A DNA stretch of 32,310 nucleotides from Sporosarcina koreensis (GTDB lineage Bacteria > Bacillota > Bacilli > Bacillales_A > Planococcaceae). Position 1 is the stretch's first letter. The number at the start of each line of letters is the position of its first letter. The stretch is taken from NCBI RefSeq assembly GCF_001531445.1, contig NZ_LQYA01000011.1, positions 1 to 32,310 on the forward strand, written 5' to 3'. Of this stretch, positions 32,052-32,310 are shown one piece after another. Below the pieces are notes generated by a model. The model did no database searches and was not told the DNA's origin. It saw only the letters and a program-made list of their open reading frames with translations. A program made the position numbers and the translations under genes.

Positions 32052-32310
32052 TCATTCTCCTCTTGTGAGTCCGACCGATTCAGTGATTTCCTTGCCGCTT
32101 TCATCCCATTGAATTAGACGGTAAACCGCATCATGATAAAAGATGAAGCGATATCGATTCGGTAATGCTTCTTTCATCAGCTTTTCCTTCGCAAAAATCG
32201 AAGTCATAGGGTAATCGTCAAACGCCAATACCCATAACGGATTGCTATGGGCATGCGTTGGCATAATATCCCCCATATGAAGAATCGTTTCGCCATTTTG
32301 AGTCAGCTTG
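32052..32310 (-). CDS. ytnP: C-terminal part of MBL-fold hydrolase, YtnP-like (5' end beyond window)
   Basis: The frame is open through the right edge. It reads [20 protein letters not shown], where GDIMPTHAH holds the metal-bridging Asp and a His of the metallo-beta-lactamase fold, then [20 protein letters not shown] and [14 protein letters not shown]. This matches the end of YtnP-type lactonases, proposed to degrade signalling lactones. The first two-thirds, including the HxHxDH motif, lie outside the window, so activity cannot be judged. Its location next to ytzB and ytoP agrees with B. subtilis ytnP. Confidence 0.82.
   Translation of the reverse strand, partial: KLTQNGETILHMGDIMPTHAHSNPLWVLAFDDYPMTSIFAKEKLMKEALPNRYRFIFYHDAVYRLIQWDESGKEITESVGLTRGE

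Overview
The window is from a low-to-moderate GC Gram-positive chromosome of the order Bacillales, most likely a Planococcaceae/Sporosarcina-type organism (the order is firm, the family is an inference). From about 8 kb to the right edge the gene order follows the Bacillus subtilis block tyrS - acsA / acuABC - ccpA - aroA - ytxHG - murC - sftA(ytpT) - ytpR - ytpQ - ytoP - ytzB - ytnP. Ribosome binding sites are strong GGAGG types, TTG and GTG starts are common, and tyrS has a classic T-box leader.

Region 1 (1-5.2 kb) is a decaying prophage early/replication segment, mostly on the minus strand. In transcription order it holds a 5'-truncated fragment abutting the ligD stop codon, a 51-aa gene, a DUF6011-like zinc protein broken by TAG, a 66-aa gene, a frameshifted recU, a zinc-ribbon protein, a DUF6877-like protein, a small membrane protein, a coiled-coil protein, xtrA, and two AT-rich cargo genes. 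Each cargo gene overlaps a copy of the xtrA 3' end. One cargo gene is unknown (223 aa). The other is a RelA/SpoT-type alarmone synthetase broken by an in-frame TAG and cut by the window edge. Two plus-strand singletons, a ferritin-like protein and an 86-aa protein, interrupt the series.

Region 2 (5.2-8 kb) is the bacterial NHEJ pair, ligD and ku, divergently transcribed.

Region 3 (8-17.1 kb) holds T-box-controlled tyrS, a class A penicillin-binding protein with an Asn/Gly-rich tail, and the acetate module. In that module acsA diverges from acuABC: AcuA acetylates AcsA and so inactivates it, AcuC reverses this, and AcuB is a CBS/ACT protein. A 15-bp inverted repeat sits between the divergent promoters.

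Region 4 (17.1-23 kb) holds ccpA, the chorismate mutase/DAHP synthase gene, an FtsA/PilM-like ATPase with a long C-terminal extension and an apparent non-ATG start, and ytxG-ytxH behind a sigma-B-like promoter.

Region 5 (23-32.3 kb) holds murC, the DNA translocase gene sftA, ytpR, ytpQ, a lipoprotein, a DUF84 NTPase, an M42 aminopeptidase, a ytzB-like gene and the C-terminal part of an MBL-fold hydrolase (ytnP-like).

The most unusual non-coding features are two arrays of one degenerate repeat with an exact 20-bp period (about 17106-17165 and 23060-23190), next to terminators, and a GC-rich 160-bp element (30222-30382) whose nested inverted repeats predict a multibranched RNA or DNA fold.
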